A DNA stretch of 13,022 nucleotides from Desulfobacterales bacterium (GCA_030066455.1 JASJBQ010000069.1:1-13022), one strand, 5' to 3'; counted from the first letter of the stretch, positions 1-6,717 are shown. Made by a program: numbers and translations. Notes: generated by a model from the letters alone, not told the origin.

Positions 1-15
1 GGCGGCGTGCAGGCA

Positions 16-489
16 TCACGCTTCTTGCGTGGTAAGCATCGTCATGATCCGGTTGAAGACGTCGGAGACGTAGACGATGCCCACCACGGTCTGATCCGCT
101 ACCACCGGAAGCCGTCGAATGTGCTTTTTGATCATGATCTCGGCAATCACCATCAGGTGGGTGTCCGGGCGGACGGTGACGACCTCCGTGGTCATGATGT
201 CGTCCACGCGGATGGACTGGATGGTGCTCAACCGGTTCCGGTACGCCTGCGTGGGGTCCACATCGTCCATTTCACCGATGATGGTCACGTGTTTGGGCTG
301 CACGTAATAGAGAACGTCATACATGGAGAGCATGCCGACGAGCCGCTCCTCTTCGTCGGTCACCATCATGCCGAAGACTTTTTTCTTTTCGATGGCGGAG
401 GCCTTCTGAAAGGCGGTGAACGCCTCCGCGATACTCTGATTCGGATGCAGGGTATGAAACCGCGTATCCATGCAATCGCCGGCAAACAT
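16..489 (-). CDS. Two-CBS-domain protein
   Basis: Predicted 157-residue cytoplasmic protein made of a CBS pair and nothing else. The first CBS repeat covers about residues 5-62 (ends with the pattern LVGMLSMYDVLYYV) and the second about 96-150 (starts VDDIMTTEVVTVRPD, ends VVGIVYVSDVFNRI). The 'D.M....V.V.P...' opening and 'G.V...D' closing are the usual CBS signatures. CBS pairs typically bind adenine nucleotides or related ligands and act as regulatory modules; no effector domain is attached, so partner and ligand cannot be named. I chose the ATG at 489 because AGGGGG lies 6 bases upstream; a longer reading from an ATG at 546 adds 19 residues that do not look like CBS sequence. The linker of about 30 residues between the repeats is longish. 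Divergent from the DinB-like gene. The family call is firm, the role unknown. Confidence 0.88.
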   Translation of the reverse strand: MFAGDCMDTRFHTLHPNQSIAEAFTAFQKASAIEKKKVFGMMVTDEEERLVGMLSMYDVLYYVQPKHVTIIGEMDDVDPTQAYRNRLSTIQSIRVDDIMTTEVVTVRPDTHLMVIAEIMIKKHIRRLPVVADQTVVGIVYVSDVFNRIMTMLTTQEA

Positions 490-828
490 TTTAAGCCCCC
501 TTTCGGGTTCTTGCCTCAAGCGGAGGAGGTGCTCCCGGGCCCCCATCGGATCCCGCTCCTACGGGTTACCTTTTTCGTCGCCTTCATGTCAAACGCTATC
601 CCGGGACAACCGGGCGTCAGGATTCAAAAAGCTGCCGGGCGCGTCTTTCGATCTCCTCCGGGGTGAGTTCTTCTCCTTCGTGCGGCGCCCTCCATCCAAA
701 GGCCAAATCGGCGGCGGCGCCAACCGGCGATCGCGTTTCCTTGACGGATAAACGAATGCGCCCTAGGGTCGTTGAAAACGCCCCGGCGCGAAACGACCGT
801 ACGATAAAAGGTGATCAGGAGGACCGCG
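490..828. promoter_or_regulatory. Divergent intergenic region, CBS gene / DinB-like gene
   Basis: This 339-bp stretch lies between two divergent genes and should hold both promoters, but I see no convincing -35/-10 pair. It contains both start-deciding Shine-Dalgarno sites: AGGGGG on the minus strand just above 489, and AGGAGG at 817-822 on the plus strand. It also holds a minus-strand reading frame ending at 617 that may be a small gene or remnant, listed separately. No other structure stands out. Confidence 0.4.
617..706 (-). CDS. Possible small protein or gene remnant, no good start
   Basis: The minus-strand frame ending in TGA at 617-619 stays open back to about position 815 and looks coding at its end: ..FGWRAPHEGEELTPEEIERR followed by ARQLFES. 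The 'LTPEEIERRARQLFES' tail is acidic/basic helical and typical of bacterial proteins, not of random out-of-frame sequence. The frame has no ATG or GTG. Its only usual start is a TTG at 706, which gives 29 residues and has no Shine-Dalgarno site. The residues upstream of that TTG (GRIRLSVKETRSPVGAAAD) also look plausible, so this may be the end of a decayed gene whose 5' part is gone, or a gene with a non-standard start. It lies upstream of the CBS gene on the same strand. I do not recognise a family. Chance is quite possible. Confidence 0.22.
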   Translation of the reverse strand: MAFGWRAPHEGEELTPEEIERRARQLFES

Positions 829-1338
829 ATGCTCGAAGATTTGCAGCGGCAGTTCGCACAACTGGAAGACGCCCGGCATGAATTGATCCGCAAGGTCCGC
901 CGCCTGGATCGCGAGCGGCTCACGCATAAACCCGACCCCGAGCGCTGGTCGGTCCTGGAGGATTTTCAGCACCTCGTCCTGGCCGAGCAGCGTACGGTGC
1001 TTGCATTCGGGTCGATCCCCGCATCCCAAGGGCCCAAGCCCGATCACCTCGCCATGGTGCTGGACGTGCTGGACGGAGATATCAGCGTGGATGTGCCCGA
1101 TCCTGCGATGGTGCCGGATGGCCAGGCGGAGGTCGAAGACCTGATCCGCGACTGGGAACAGGCCCGCCGGCGCTTGAACCGTTTTCTTGAAACCGTGGGG
1201 GCGGACGATCGGGATACCCCGGTGTCAAGCCACCCCGTTACCGGCCCGCTGTCCGTGGTCGACAGCCTGAAGTTGCTGGCGTCGCATTTTCATCACCATC
1301 GCCGTCGCCTCGAGGCGGCCATCGGCGGCGGCGGATAG
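829..1338 (+). CDS. DinB-like (DinB_2 type) protein
   Basis: Predicted 169-residue soluble protein resembling the DinB/YfiT superfamily of four-helix-bundle, often metal-binding enzymes. Features seen: an N-terminal helix, then RWSVLEDFQHLVLAEQ with His48 in the place of the first metal ligand of the superfamily; SSHPVTGP with His135; and a C-terminal ASHFHHHRRRL helix with His153 and His155-157, where the last metal-binding His of DinB proteins lies. The layout W(s)..E...HL......E and H.xHH near the end fits DinB_2 well. Known members include thiol-dependent transferases, but the substrate here cannot be told. The ATG at 829 is chosen because AGGAGG (817-822) sits 6 bases upstream; a GTG at 811 in the same frame lies before that site. 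Divergent from the CBS gene and followed by a convergent gap. Confidence 0.75.
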   Translation: MLEDLQRQFAQLEDARHELIRKVRRLDRERLTHKPDPERWSVLEDFQHLVLAEQRTVLAFGSIPASQGPKPDHLAMVLDVLDGDISVDVPDPAMVPDGQAEVEDLIRDWEQARRRLNRFLETVGADDRDTPVSSHPVTGPLSVVDSLKLLASHFHHHRRRLEAAIGGGG

Positions 1339-1641
1339 CCAGCGATTCTCGTCATCGCCGCCATCTCCGGCTGCCGATGGCCAGCTATCGTCCGATGCCC
1401 ATTTATGGCGGGATGACGGTGAGACCGGAGGGTGATCTTTGGCCGCCTTGCATCCTGTCCACAGGCAACCACTTTTATCGTAGTCTAAAACTGATGAACG
1501 CTTAGAAAGCCTTTATTCAGACGGTTTCGAAAAAAGTTCGAGAGCAAGGCTTGCGAATCCGGAGGAATGAAGCGTACGCATGGTACGCTGCAATGACGAG
1601 CGATGAAGCGTAACGCCGCTATCGGACTTTTTACGGAACCG
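1339..1641. other. Convergent intergenic region with hairpin and repeat
   Basis: A 303-bp stretch between the convergent ends of the DinB-like gene and the DUF2860-type gene. No coding frame is convincing. It contains a long-loop inverted repeat at 1350-1418 and a MITE-like element from 1520 running into the next gene's stop codon. The stretch 1440-1519 is less GC-rich and shows nothing I can name. Confidence 0.5.
1350..1418. repeat. Inverted repeat after DinB-like gene
   Basis: The arm CGTCATCGCCGCCAT (1350-1364) pairs with ATGGCGGGATGACG (1405-1418), with one base bulged. The loop is about 40 bases and contains smaller complementary runs. It begins 12 bases after the DinB-like stop codon. 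It could act as an RNA hairpin or bidirectional terminator between convergent genes, but there is no clear T-run, so it may equally be a decayed dispersed repeat. Confidence 0.4.
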
Positions 1642-1643
1642 TC
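1520..1643. repeat. MITE-like 124-bp element with imperfect terminal inverted repeats
   Basis: The left end, GACGGTTTCGAAAAAAGTTC onward from 1520, matches the reverse complement of the right end, which reads GACGGTTCCGTAAAAAGTCC inward from 1643. About 22 of 26 end positions agree. The core carries a perfect 7-bp stem AGCGTAC/GTACGCT (1571-1577 and 1583-1589) and a direct repeat ATGAAGCGTA at 1567-1576 and 1603-1612. No open frame lies inside. The rightmost bases overlap the TGA stop codon (1642-1644) of the neighbouring barrel gene. A diverged relative lies at 5145-5204 in the opposite orientation. Size, inverted ends and lack of coding suggest a non-autonomous mobile or palindromic dispersed element; no target-site duplication is obvious. 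Confidence 0.6.
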
Positions 1644-2619
1644 AAAACTGATACCCCAGCATCAGCCCGCTCATATATGTGTCGGCCTCCAGAAAATCGA
1701 TGTTGGAACTGCGGTGGTTGAATCCCGCGATCAAACTGCAGAACAGCGGCGCGTGGCCGAAGAGGTTTGAACGGGTATAGATCCCAAAGGCGCTGAACAG
1801 CGTGTCGTTGCGATCTTTGTCGAAGATCGGATGCTCATCGTCATAATCCCGGTAGCCGGCGCCTATGGACAGATTGAGCAGGTTGTTGGCGCGGATGTGC
1901 CGCAGGCCGAGTTTCATCCGGTATTCCAGGTAGCGGTTGGCGTCACCGTCGATGTCGCCGATGGTGAATCCGGCTTCGGGCACGAGCTGCCAGCCGTTGC
2001 CGAAGGGGTGGGCATAGCCGGCTCTCAGGGCGTGCACCCAGCCGTCGCGTTCCAGTTCATCGAAGCGTTGGCCGATGTCATCGTCGTCGATATCGGTGTA
2101 TTCGATGCGGTAGCCGGCCTCAAACCCCGTTCCTCGGATACGGCTGAAATCGATTTTGGCGCCATAGGTGTTTTTATCGGTTTCCTGCCGGTTTCCGCCG
2201 ACCTGATAGGGGTCCTCCCAGACTTCGCCGAAAGGCACCACAAAGACGCCCGCGTCGATCGCCCCGCCGTCCGCGAAAGGCAGGACCGCCCCCAGGGTCA
2301 ACCCGGGCGGTCCTTCGTCGCCCATGGGGGCCCCGAGATAGACCTGGCGGCCGGATTCGGCAAATGTGTAACGCAGATCGAAACTCGCCAGGGGGATGAC
2401 GGCATCGTAGCGATTGGCATTGCCGTCCAGGTCCCGGACGCTTTTGTTGCCGTCGTTGGGGCGCAGTTGATCGTTGCTGGACACGTATCCGGCGCCCGCG
2501 ATGAGGCGAAACGACAGGCCGGGAGAAATCGGTACGGGCTCGTCGGCATTCCCGCCGGACGGATAGGCCATGGCGGCGGCCGCCCAAAACAACATGGCAA
2601 TCCATAATTTTCGGGGCAT
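1642..2619 (-). CDS. DUF2860-type outer-membrane beta-barrel protein
   Basis: Predicted 325-residue outer-membrane protein. A signal peptide is visible at about residues 1-26 (basic start, hydrophobic core AMLFWAAAAMA, likely cleavage near GNA-DE). The mature part alternates amphipathic strands with Asp/Gly/Asn-rich turns and ends in ..LMLGYQF, the terminal-Phe signal used by the Bam assembly machinery. Several blocks match my memory of the DUF2860 family: GLSFRLIAGAGYVSSNDQL near the N terminus, ASFDLRYTF then QVYLG, EVWEDPYQVGGNRQETD in the middle, and HPIFDKDRNDTLFSAF near the C terminus. The family's function is not established, and I assign no substrate. The ATG at 2619 follows a GGAG about 10 bases upstream. 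The gene is divergent from the porin at 2867, and its stop codon overlaps the end of a repeat element. Confidence 0.82.
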   Translation of the reverse strand: MPRKLWIAMLFWAAAAMAYPSGGNADEPVPISPGLSFRLIAGAGYVSSNDQLRPNDGNKSVRDLDGNANRYDAVIPLASFDLRYTFAESGRQVYLGAPMGDEGPPGLTLGAVLPFADGGAIDAGVFVVPFGEVWEDPYQVGGNRQETDKNTYGAKIDFSRIRGTGFEAGYRIEYTDIDDDDIGQRFDELERDGWVHALRAGYAHPFGNGWQLVPEAGFTIGDIDGDANRYLEYRMKLGLRHIRANNLLNLSIGAGYRDYDDEHPIFDKDRNDTLFSAFGIYTRSNLFGHAPLFCSLIAGFNHRSSNIDFLEADTYMSGLMLGYQF

Positions 2620-2866
2620 AGATGATTGACTCCGTTTACGCTTCGGGAAACTTCAGCGCCCAGGTGGCGTTGCGATCATGCCGCCGGGCCCGACAGGCCA
2701 AGATCATATCTTACACCGGCCGCGGCTTCGAGGCGACCTTTATTTGATCGGCGGGCGAAACCTTTGTCTCCCGCGGGGCGATTACCCGCGCGATGGCATG
2801 GAATTTATGCTATGCCAACCTATTAAGGAAACCATCGGATCATGAACACCAGACCGGAGGTGTGCT

Positions 2867-4153
2867 ATGCGCGGAATAGGGATTGACCTGTGGATTGGGG
2901 TGCTTGTCATCGGGGTGGCTCTGCTGGCGGGGCCCGCAGTGGCGGTCGGTGCGGAAGACAGTGCCCGGATCGCGGCGTTGGAGAAGCGGCTCGAGGCCCA
3001 GCAGGCGTTGATCGAGTCGCTCATGCGCGAGATGCAATCGCTCAAGGCGGCTAACGCGGCGCATGACGAAGAGCGATCGGCCGTGCCGCACGCCCGAGGC
3101 GACACCCAGGTGCAGGTTTTCGGCAAGCCGGTGGTCACCTCGGACGACCCCCGCTTCCAGGTCAACATCAACGGCCAGGTCCATCGCCAGCTCACCTACG
3201 CCTACGACGGCGACACGGCGAAAGTCTATCACACCGACAGCGACAATTCGCCCACACGCCTCAATGTCGAGGCCCAGGGGAAGGTCAACGACGATCTGAC
3301 CATCGGCGGCCGTGTCGAAACCTCCTACCAGGACAACCGGCCCCTCAGGGTCAACCAGAACAACGAGAACAGCGGGTTCGATTTCAGCAGCCGCTGGCTC
3401 GAGGTTTTCTTCGACAGCCAGCGTTTCGGCCGACTCGGCGTGGGCAAGGGGTTTGCCTCGTCATTTTACTTCAACGAAACCGACCTGTCCGGCACCCAGA
3501 TCGCCACGCTGCTCTCGCCCGGCAACCTCTTCGGCGGCCTTCTGTTCTACAGCGAGGAGATCGACGACTACACCGACATCAACGTGTCCGATGTCTTCGT
3601 CGACCTGGAGAATCTTTCGATCGTCAACCGCGTGCGCTACGACTCACCGGTTTTCTACGGCTTCCAACTCTCCGGCAGCCAGGGCGCCGACCAGCGCGGG
3701 GACGTCGCTCTGCGCTGGAAGAAAACCCTGGGCGATTTCCAGTTCTCCGGGGCCGGTTCCTACCAGGTGAACACGCTGCAAAATTCCGACTGGCGGGCGG
3801 ACGCCGTGATGTCCGTGCTGCATCAGCCGACCGGGATCAGCCTGACCGGCGGGGGACTCAAAGCCGAGGAAAAGGAAAGCAACCGCGACCAGGATGCTTT
3901 TGCGGCCAAGCTCGGCTGGCGGGGAAACTTGTTCGGATTTGGTGAAACGCGCCTTTCGGCCGACCTGGTGCGCAATTTCGACATCAGCGCACGCAACGAA
4001 GACGGCACTTCGATCGGTGCCTTCTGGGTCCAGAATATCAAGGACTGGGGCCTGGACGTCTATGCCGGTTACCGCTATTTCGACGTGGACAACCCCAATA
4101 TCGACACCGAGGCCATTCATCTACCGGTAATCGGAACGCGCAAGACCTTCTGA
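2867..4153 (+). CDS. Coiled-coil porin-like outer-membrane protein
   Basis: Predicted 428-residue outer-membrane protein. Residues 1-29 form a signal peptide (hydrophobic WIGVLVIGVALLAGPAVA, likely cleavage near VGA-ED). Residues about 32-64 (ARIAALEKRLEAQQALIESL onward) form a short coiled coil, as in porins with an N-terminal trimerising or periplasmic stalk. From about residue 95 the sequence is a barrel: FQVNINGQVHRQLTYAYDGD, RLNVEAQGKVNDDLTIGGRV, an LEVFFDSQRFGRLGVGKG segment typical of porins, repeated alternating strands, and a terminal Phe after VIGTRK. The likely role is diffusion of small solutes across the outer membrane, with specificity unknown. The ATG at 2867 is preceded by GGAGG at a spacing of 7. 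A 319-bp non-coding stretch follows. The general porin call is solid; the exact family is not assigned. Confidence 0.82.
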   Translation: MRGIGIDLWIGVLVIGVALLAGPAVAVGAEDSARIAALEKRLEAQQALIESLMREMQSLKAANAAHDEERSAVPHARGDTQVQVFGKPVVTSDDPRFQVNINGQVHRQLTYAYDGDTAKVYHTDSDNSPTRLNVEAQGKVNDDLTIGGRVETSYQDNRPLRVNQNNENSGFDFSSRWLEVFFDSQRFGRLGVGKGFASSFYFNETDLSGTQIATLLSPGNLFGGLLFYSEEIDDYTDINVSDVFVDLENLSIVNRVRYDSPVFYGFQLSGSQGADQRGDVALRWKKTLGDFQFSGAGSYQVNTLQNSDWRADAVMSVLHQPTGISLTGGGLKAEEKESNRDQDAFAAKLGWRGNLFGFGETRLSADLVRNFDISARNEDGTSIGAFWVQNIKDWGLDVYAGYRYFDVDNPNIDTEAIHLPVIGTRKTF

Positions 4154-4472
4154 GGATGCTATCGCCGCTGGAGGATCGGTGAATTACGCCTCGCCGTCGC
4201 CGCCGGTGTCTGGTTCAAGGCTGCCCTGGCTTCACCCGGCGTCGTCTTTGCGTTTAAGTACAAATTGGGCCGTTCCGACTCACGGCTTACGCCCGGGGCG
4301 CCGATGCGGGCCGCCCCACCTGAACAGCCTTGAATCTGAAACCGATGGTGTCGACAAGCTGAAAGGCGCAAATCCTCATTGACCCAGCGCATTCGGTTCG
4401 GGCACTGTCAGTTTGACCACACGCGTTCCACGTTCGCATGGATGCCGCACTCTGAAGCCGGAAAGGAAGGAA
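4154..4472. other. Intergenic region, porin / LysE-type exporter
   Basis: 319 bp between two plus-strand genes with no convincing coding frame on either strand. A perfect 9-bp inverted pair, TCAAGGCTG (4213-4221) and CAGCCTTGA (4325-4333), is separated by 103 bases, and a smaller GCCCG/CGGGC pair lies between its arms. These could fold into a branched RNA structure ahead of the exporter gene or may be chance in GC-rich DNA. The Shine-Dalgarno run AAGGAAGG for the exporter lies at the right end. I see no clear promoter. Confidence 0.35.
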
Positions 4473-5105
4473 ATGGAAAATTCGCTCTGGACCTATCTGA
4501 TCGCCATCTCTTTACTGACCATCACACCGGGGGTGGATACGGTTTTGATCATCCGCAACACAACGCGCGGCGGGTGGCGCGACGGTGTGCTCAGCAGTCT
4601 GGGCATCTGCTCGGGACTGTTCGTCCACGCCCTGGTCTCGGCCGTCGGGATTTCGGTGATTCTGCTCCAGTCGGCCTGGGCTTTCAGGGCGCTGCGGCTG
4701 GCGGGGGCGGCCTACCTGGTGTGGCTCGGAATCGTCAGTTTGCGCAGTGCGGTGCGGCACAAGCCCAGCGACGACATGAACGACCCGCCCGTTTCGCGCG
4801 CGGGGTTCGATCCCCGCCGCTCGCTCAGGGAAGGCCTGCTGTCCAATGTCCTCAACCCCAAGGCCATTGTCTTCTATATGGCGTTTCTGCCCCAGTTCAT
4901 CGACCCGGCCCGCTCGGCCGTGTGGCAGTCGCTCTTCCTGGCCGGGCTCCACTTCCTGATCGCCATGGTGTGGCAGTGCCTGCTGGCCTCGGCCGTGGAC
5001 CAGGCCCGTCGCTGGATGCAGAACAACCGGATAAGACGGACCCTGGACACGGTGACGGGTTCGATCATGGTGTTTTTCGGGGTCAAACTGGCCTCAACCA
5101 GCTAA
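4473..5105 (+). CDS. LysE/RhtB-family amino-acid exporter
   Basis: Predicted 210-residue inner-membrane protein of the LysE/RhtB translocator family, whose members export amino acids (lysine, threonine, homoserine lactone and others) using the proton gradient. Seen in the sequence: the family's N-terminal signature LTITPGVDTVLIIRNTTRGG (variant of TPGP(D/N)), hydrophobic segments near residues 5-25, 45-70, 75-95, 130-150, 155-175 and 188-207, and the conserved SNVLNPKAIVFYMAFLPQF block. The length fits the family. The ATG at 4473 is preferred: it is directly preceded by AAGGAAGGAA and puts the first membrane helix at the N terminus; an in-frame start at 4413 would add 20 polar residues not seen in the family. 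The substrate cannot be told. It is convergent with the LON-domain gene. Confidence 0.88.
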   Translation: MENSLWTYLIAISLLTITPGVDTVLIIRNTTRGGWRDGVLSSLGICSGLFVHALVSAVGISVILLQSAWAFRALRLAGAAYLVWLGIVSLRSAVRHKPSDDMNDPPVSRAGFDPRRSLREGLLSNVLNPKAIVFYMAFLPQFIDPARSAVWQSLFLAGLHFLIAMVWQCLLASAVDQARRWMQNNRIRRTLDTVTGSIMVFFGVKLASTS

Positions 5106-5112
5106 GGCGATG

Positions 5113-5204
5113 CGTAGAAAACTCGATCCATCTGAGGCAGATAAATAGCGGCGTTACGCTGCGCCCTTCGTTACTGCGGCGAACAGAAGTACGCCTCGTT
5201 CCTC
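5113..5204. repeat. Diverged relative of the 1520-1643 element, opposite orientation
   Basis: The core at 5145-5204 begins AGCGGCGTTACGCT, identical to the inner right end of the 1520-1643 element read on the minus strand. It continues as an alignable match (..TTCGTTACTGCGGCG.. against ..CTCGTCATTGCAGCG..; ..GTACGCCTCGTTCCTCC against ..GTACGCTTCATTCCTCC). By eye roughly three quarters of about 60 bases agree. Upstream, CGTAGAAAACTCGAT (5113-5127) resembles the terminal CGTAAAAAGTCCGAT but is split from the core by about 17 extra bases, and the far end is missing. So this is a broken copy in the gap between convergent genes. Confidence 0.5.
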
Positions 5205-5207
5205 CCC

Positions 5208-5255
5208 TCGAACCCTGGGCCCCTGGAATCCTTGAATCCATGAATTGATGGATGG
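5208..5255. repeat. Degenerate octamer tract
   Basis: The sequence reads in phase as octamers: TCGAACCC, TGGGCCCC, TGGAATCC, TTGAATCC, ATGAATTG, ATGGATGG. The consensus is close to TTGAATCC. The tract starts directly after the broken repeat copy and ends 3 bases before the stop codon of the LON-domain gene. A slipped-strand origin is likely. No function is visible. Confidence 0.45.
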
Positions 5256-5258
5256 ATG

Positions 5259-5909
5259 CTATTTCAGAATATCGCTCAGGCCGTGCCCGTTGCCGCCGAT
5301 CAGGCGTTTGATTTCGCGGTTGAGCGCCAGGCGCTCCAGAAGACGCGAAAGGGCCTGCACGCTCTTGCGCAGGCGCTCCTGGGCGGAGGTCATCTCCAGA
5401 AAGCGCTGGCGCTCGTCCGGGGCGAAACCATCGAGCGCCGCAATGGCAAAAGAAAGACGCGCCGGATTCTCCAGGGCCAGCAGGGCCTCCGGTTCGGCGA
5501 CGGACACCAGGGCCGCCGTCTGTTGCAGCAGGCGGCGCGCGGCGGCCATCGTTTCCCCGATCGCCGGATCGGGCGGCTCGGCGGCATCCCCGAAAAAGCT
5601 CACCTCGGCCTCCATGTAGATTTTCTCTTCCATGACGGCGTGAATCAGGAAGCGTTTTTCACCCCGGGTCAGGATGTCCATGCGGCCGTCCGCGTAGGAC
5701 TTGGTGACCTCGACGACGCGGGCCGTGCAGCCCATCGAGCGGATCGACCCGCCGTCGAAGAGGACAATGCCGAAGGGGTTGTCCTCGGCGAGGCACGCGC
5801 CGATCATCTGCTTGTAACGCTCTTCGAAAATGTGCAGCGGCAGGAGCATTTCCGGCAGCACGGTGACACCCAGCGGAAAAAGGGGAATGCGGGCCATATC
5901 CGTTGTCAT
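5259..5909 (-). CDS. LON peptidase substrate-binding domain protein
   Basis: Predicted 216-residue soluble protein consisting of the Lon N-terminal (substrate-binding, LAN) domain alone, without the AAA ATPase or Ser-Lys protease parts of Lon. The signature is clear: ARIPLFPLGVTVLPEMLLPLHIFEERYKQMI at residues 6-36, NPFGIVLF at about 44-51, then GCTARVVEVTKSYADGRMDI and GEKRFLI, all in family order. The C-terminal half is helical with heptad-like Leu (ALLALENPARLSFAIAALD, then a final LSRLLERLALNREIKRLI), also usual for these stand-alone forms. Their molecular role is not well defined. The ATG at 5909 has GAGGAG 8 bases upstream. It probably forms the last gene of a minus-strand unit with the phosphatase and aldo/keto reductase, though 166 bp separate it from the phosphatase. 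Confidence 0.9.
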   Translation of the reverse strand: MTTDMARIPLFPLGVTVLPEMLLPLHIFEERYKQMIGACLAEDNPFGIVLFDGGSIRSMGCTARVVEVTKSYADGRMDILTRGEKRFLIHAVMEEKIYMEAEVSFFGDAAEPPDPAIGETMAAARRLLQQTAALVSVAEPEALLALENPARLSFAIAALDGFAPDERQRFLEMTSAQERLRKSVQALSRLLERLALNREIKRLIGGNGHGLSDILK

Positions 5910-5990
5910 CAGATTTTCTCCTCACTGGTAATTGATCGTGCCTGCCCACCGGTTCCACGGCAACGCGATTGCTATAGCCACGACCGCGTT

Positions 5991-6078
5991 CGGTTTCGGT
6001 GTCGGCATCGACTATCAAACCAGACGAGGACGATCAGCGCATCGATTCCGATACCGATAGCGATGCCGACCCCGATTA
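5991..6078. repeat. Degenerate hexamer array with an inverted arm
   Basis: From 6043 the plus strand reads as six hexamers in phase: CGATTC CGATAC CGATAG CGATGC CGACCC CGATTA. The last overlaps the TAA stop codon (6076-6078) of the phosphatase gene. On the other side, CGGTTTCGGTGTCGGCATCG (5991-6010) is the same kind of hexamer run in reverse complement. GTCGGCATCG (6001-6010) and CGATGCCGAC (6061-6070) are a perfect 10-bp inverted pair, extended imperfectly to about 16 bp with a 50-base loop. The transcript could fold into a hairpin between the phosphatase and the LON-domain gene. Confidence 0.5.
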
Positions 6079-6717
6079 TGGCGCCATCCCCACCAGGTGC
6101 CCCTCGTCGCCCCAGGAGCGGATGATCCAGCGCGGCGAGCCGTAGAATTGGCCATGAACGACGATGCTCAGGCTGCTGTTTCCCGCCAGCACGCAGCGCG
6201 GCGCGCCCAATGCCAGCCCGGCGACATAGCGGAGGACGTTGTCCAGAAAGCCGCCGTGGGAGACGATGGCCGCGGACTGCCCCGAACGGGCGTTAAGCCA
6301 TTCTTCCAGAAAATCGATGCCGGCGCGGTAGTGCTGGCGGTGGCTCTGCCCACCGGGGATGACGAAATCGGGGTCTTCGGTGATCAGCTGTGCGTAGACA
6401 GCGGCGTGGTCCCGGCGGATTTCCCGGATGTTCAGGCCCTCCAGAACCCCGTAATGGCGCTCGCGCAGGCGCGGGTCGGTCTGGATCGCGTGGCCGGTAT
6501 GCCCGGCGATGATGGCTGCCGTTTCCTGTGTGCGCCCCAGATCACTGCTGATCAGCCGATCAAACGGGGTGGCGGCCAGGCGTCTGCCCAGGGCATCGGT
6601 CTGTGCCCGCCCTTTGGCGGTCAGCGGGCTGTCGCCGTGGCCCTGGAAGCGCCTGTCGCGGTTCCATTCGGTCTCTCCGTGGCGGATGAGCATCAGGGTG
6701 GTCTCGGGTATGTTCAA
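6076..6717 (-). CDS. Histidine phosphatase family protein (phosphoglycerate-mutase-like)
   Basis: Predicted 213-residue cytoplasmic enzyme of the histidine phosphatase superfamily, which forms a phosphohistidine intermediate. All core residues are visible: the RHG motif LIRHGETEWN at residues 10-19 with nucleophile His13, Arg62 in SSDLGRTQETA, acid Glu86 in RLRERHYGVLEG, and the second catalytic His154 in IVSHGGFLDN. The GETEWN..R.QG..DSPLT..G context is typical of the cofactor-independent phosphatases (CobC/GpmB/PhoE-like) rather than the glycolytic mutase, but the substrate cannot be assigned. The start is TTG at 6717 with AAAGGA seven bases before it; no upstream in-frame ATG is better, and a start at Met9 would cut into the first strand. 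It follows the aldo/keto reductase after 42 bp. A hexamer repeat array overlaps its stop codon. Confidence 0.9.
   Translation of the reverse strand: MNIPETTLMLIRHGETEWNRDRRFQGHGDSPLTAKGRAQTDALGRRLAATPFDRLISSDLGRTQETAAIIAGHTGHAIQTDPRLRERHYGVLEGLNIREIRRDHAAVYAQLITEDPDFVIPGGQSHRQHYRAGIDFLEEWLNARSGQSAAIVSHGGFLDNVLRYVAGLALGAPRCVLAGNSSLSIVVHGQFYGSPRWIIRSWGDEGHLVGMAP

Noticed and set aside
1831..2607. Long plus-strand frame of 258 codons opposite the DUF2860-type gene
   Set aside because: It is the antisense of a clear outer-membrane protein with a signal peptide and terminal Phe; no ribosome site or recognisable domain.
2700..2712. AAGAT-CAT-ATCTT palindrome in the divergent barrel control region
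   Set aside because: A 5-bp arm is expected often by chance; no second copy or matching operator consensus seen.
4213..4333. Possible riboswitch or attenuator before the LysE-type gene
   Set aside because: Only one 9-bp inverted pair with a 103-base loop is visible; no known aptamer core (for example the lysine riboswitch) could be recognised.
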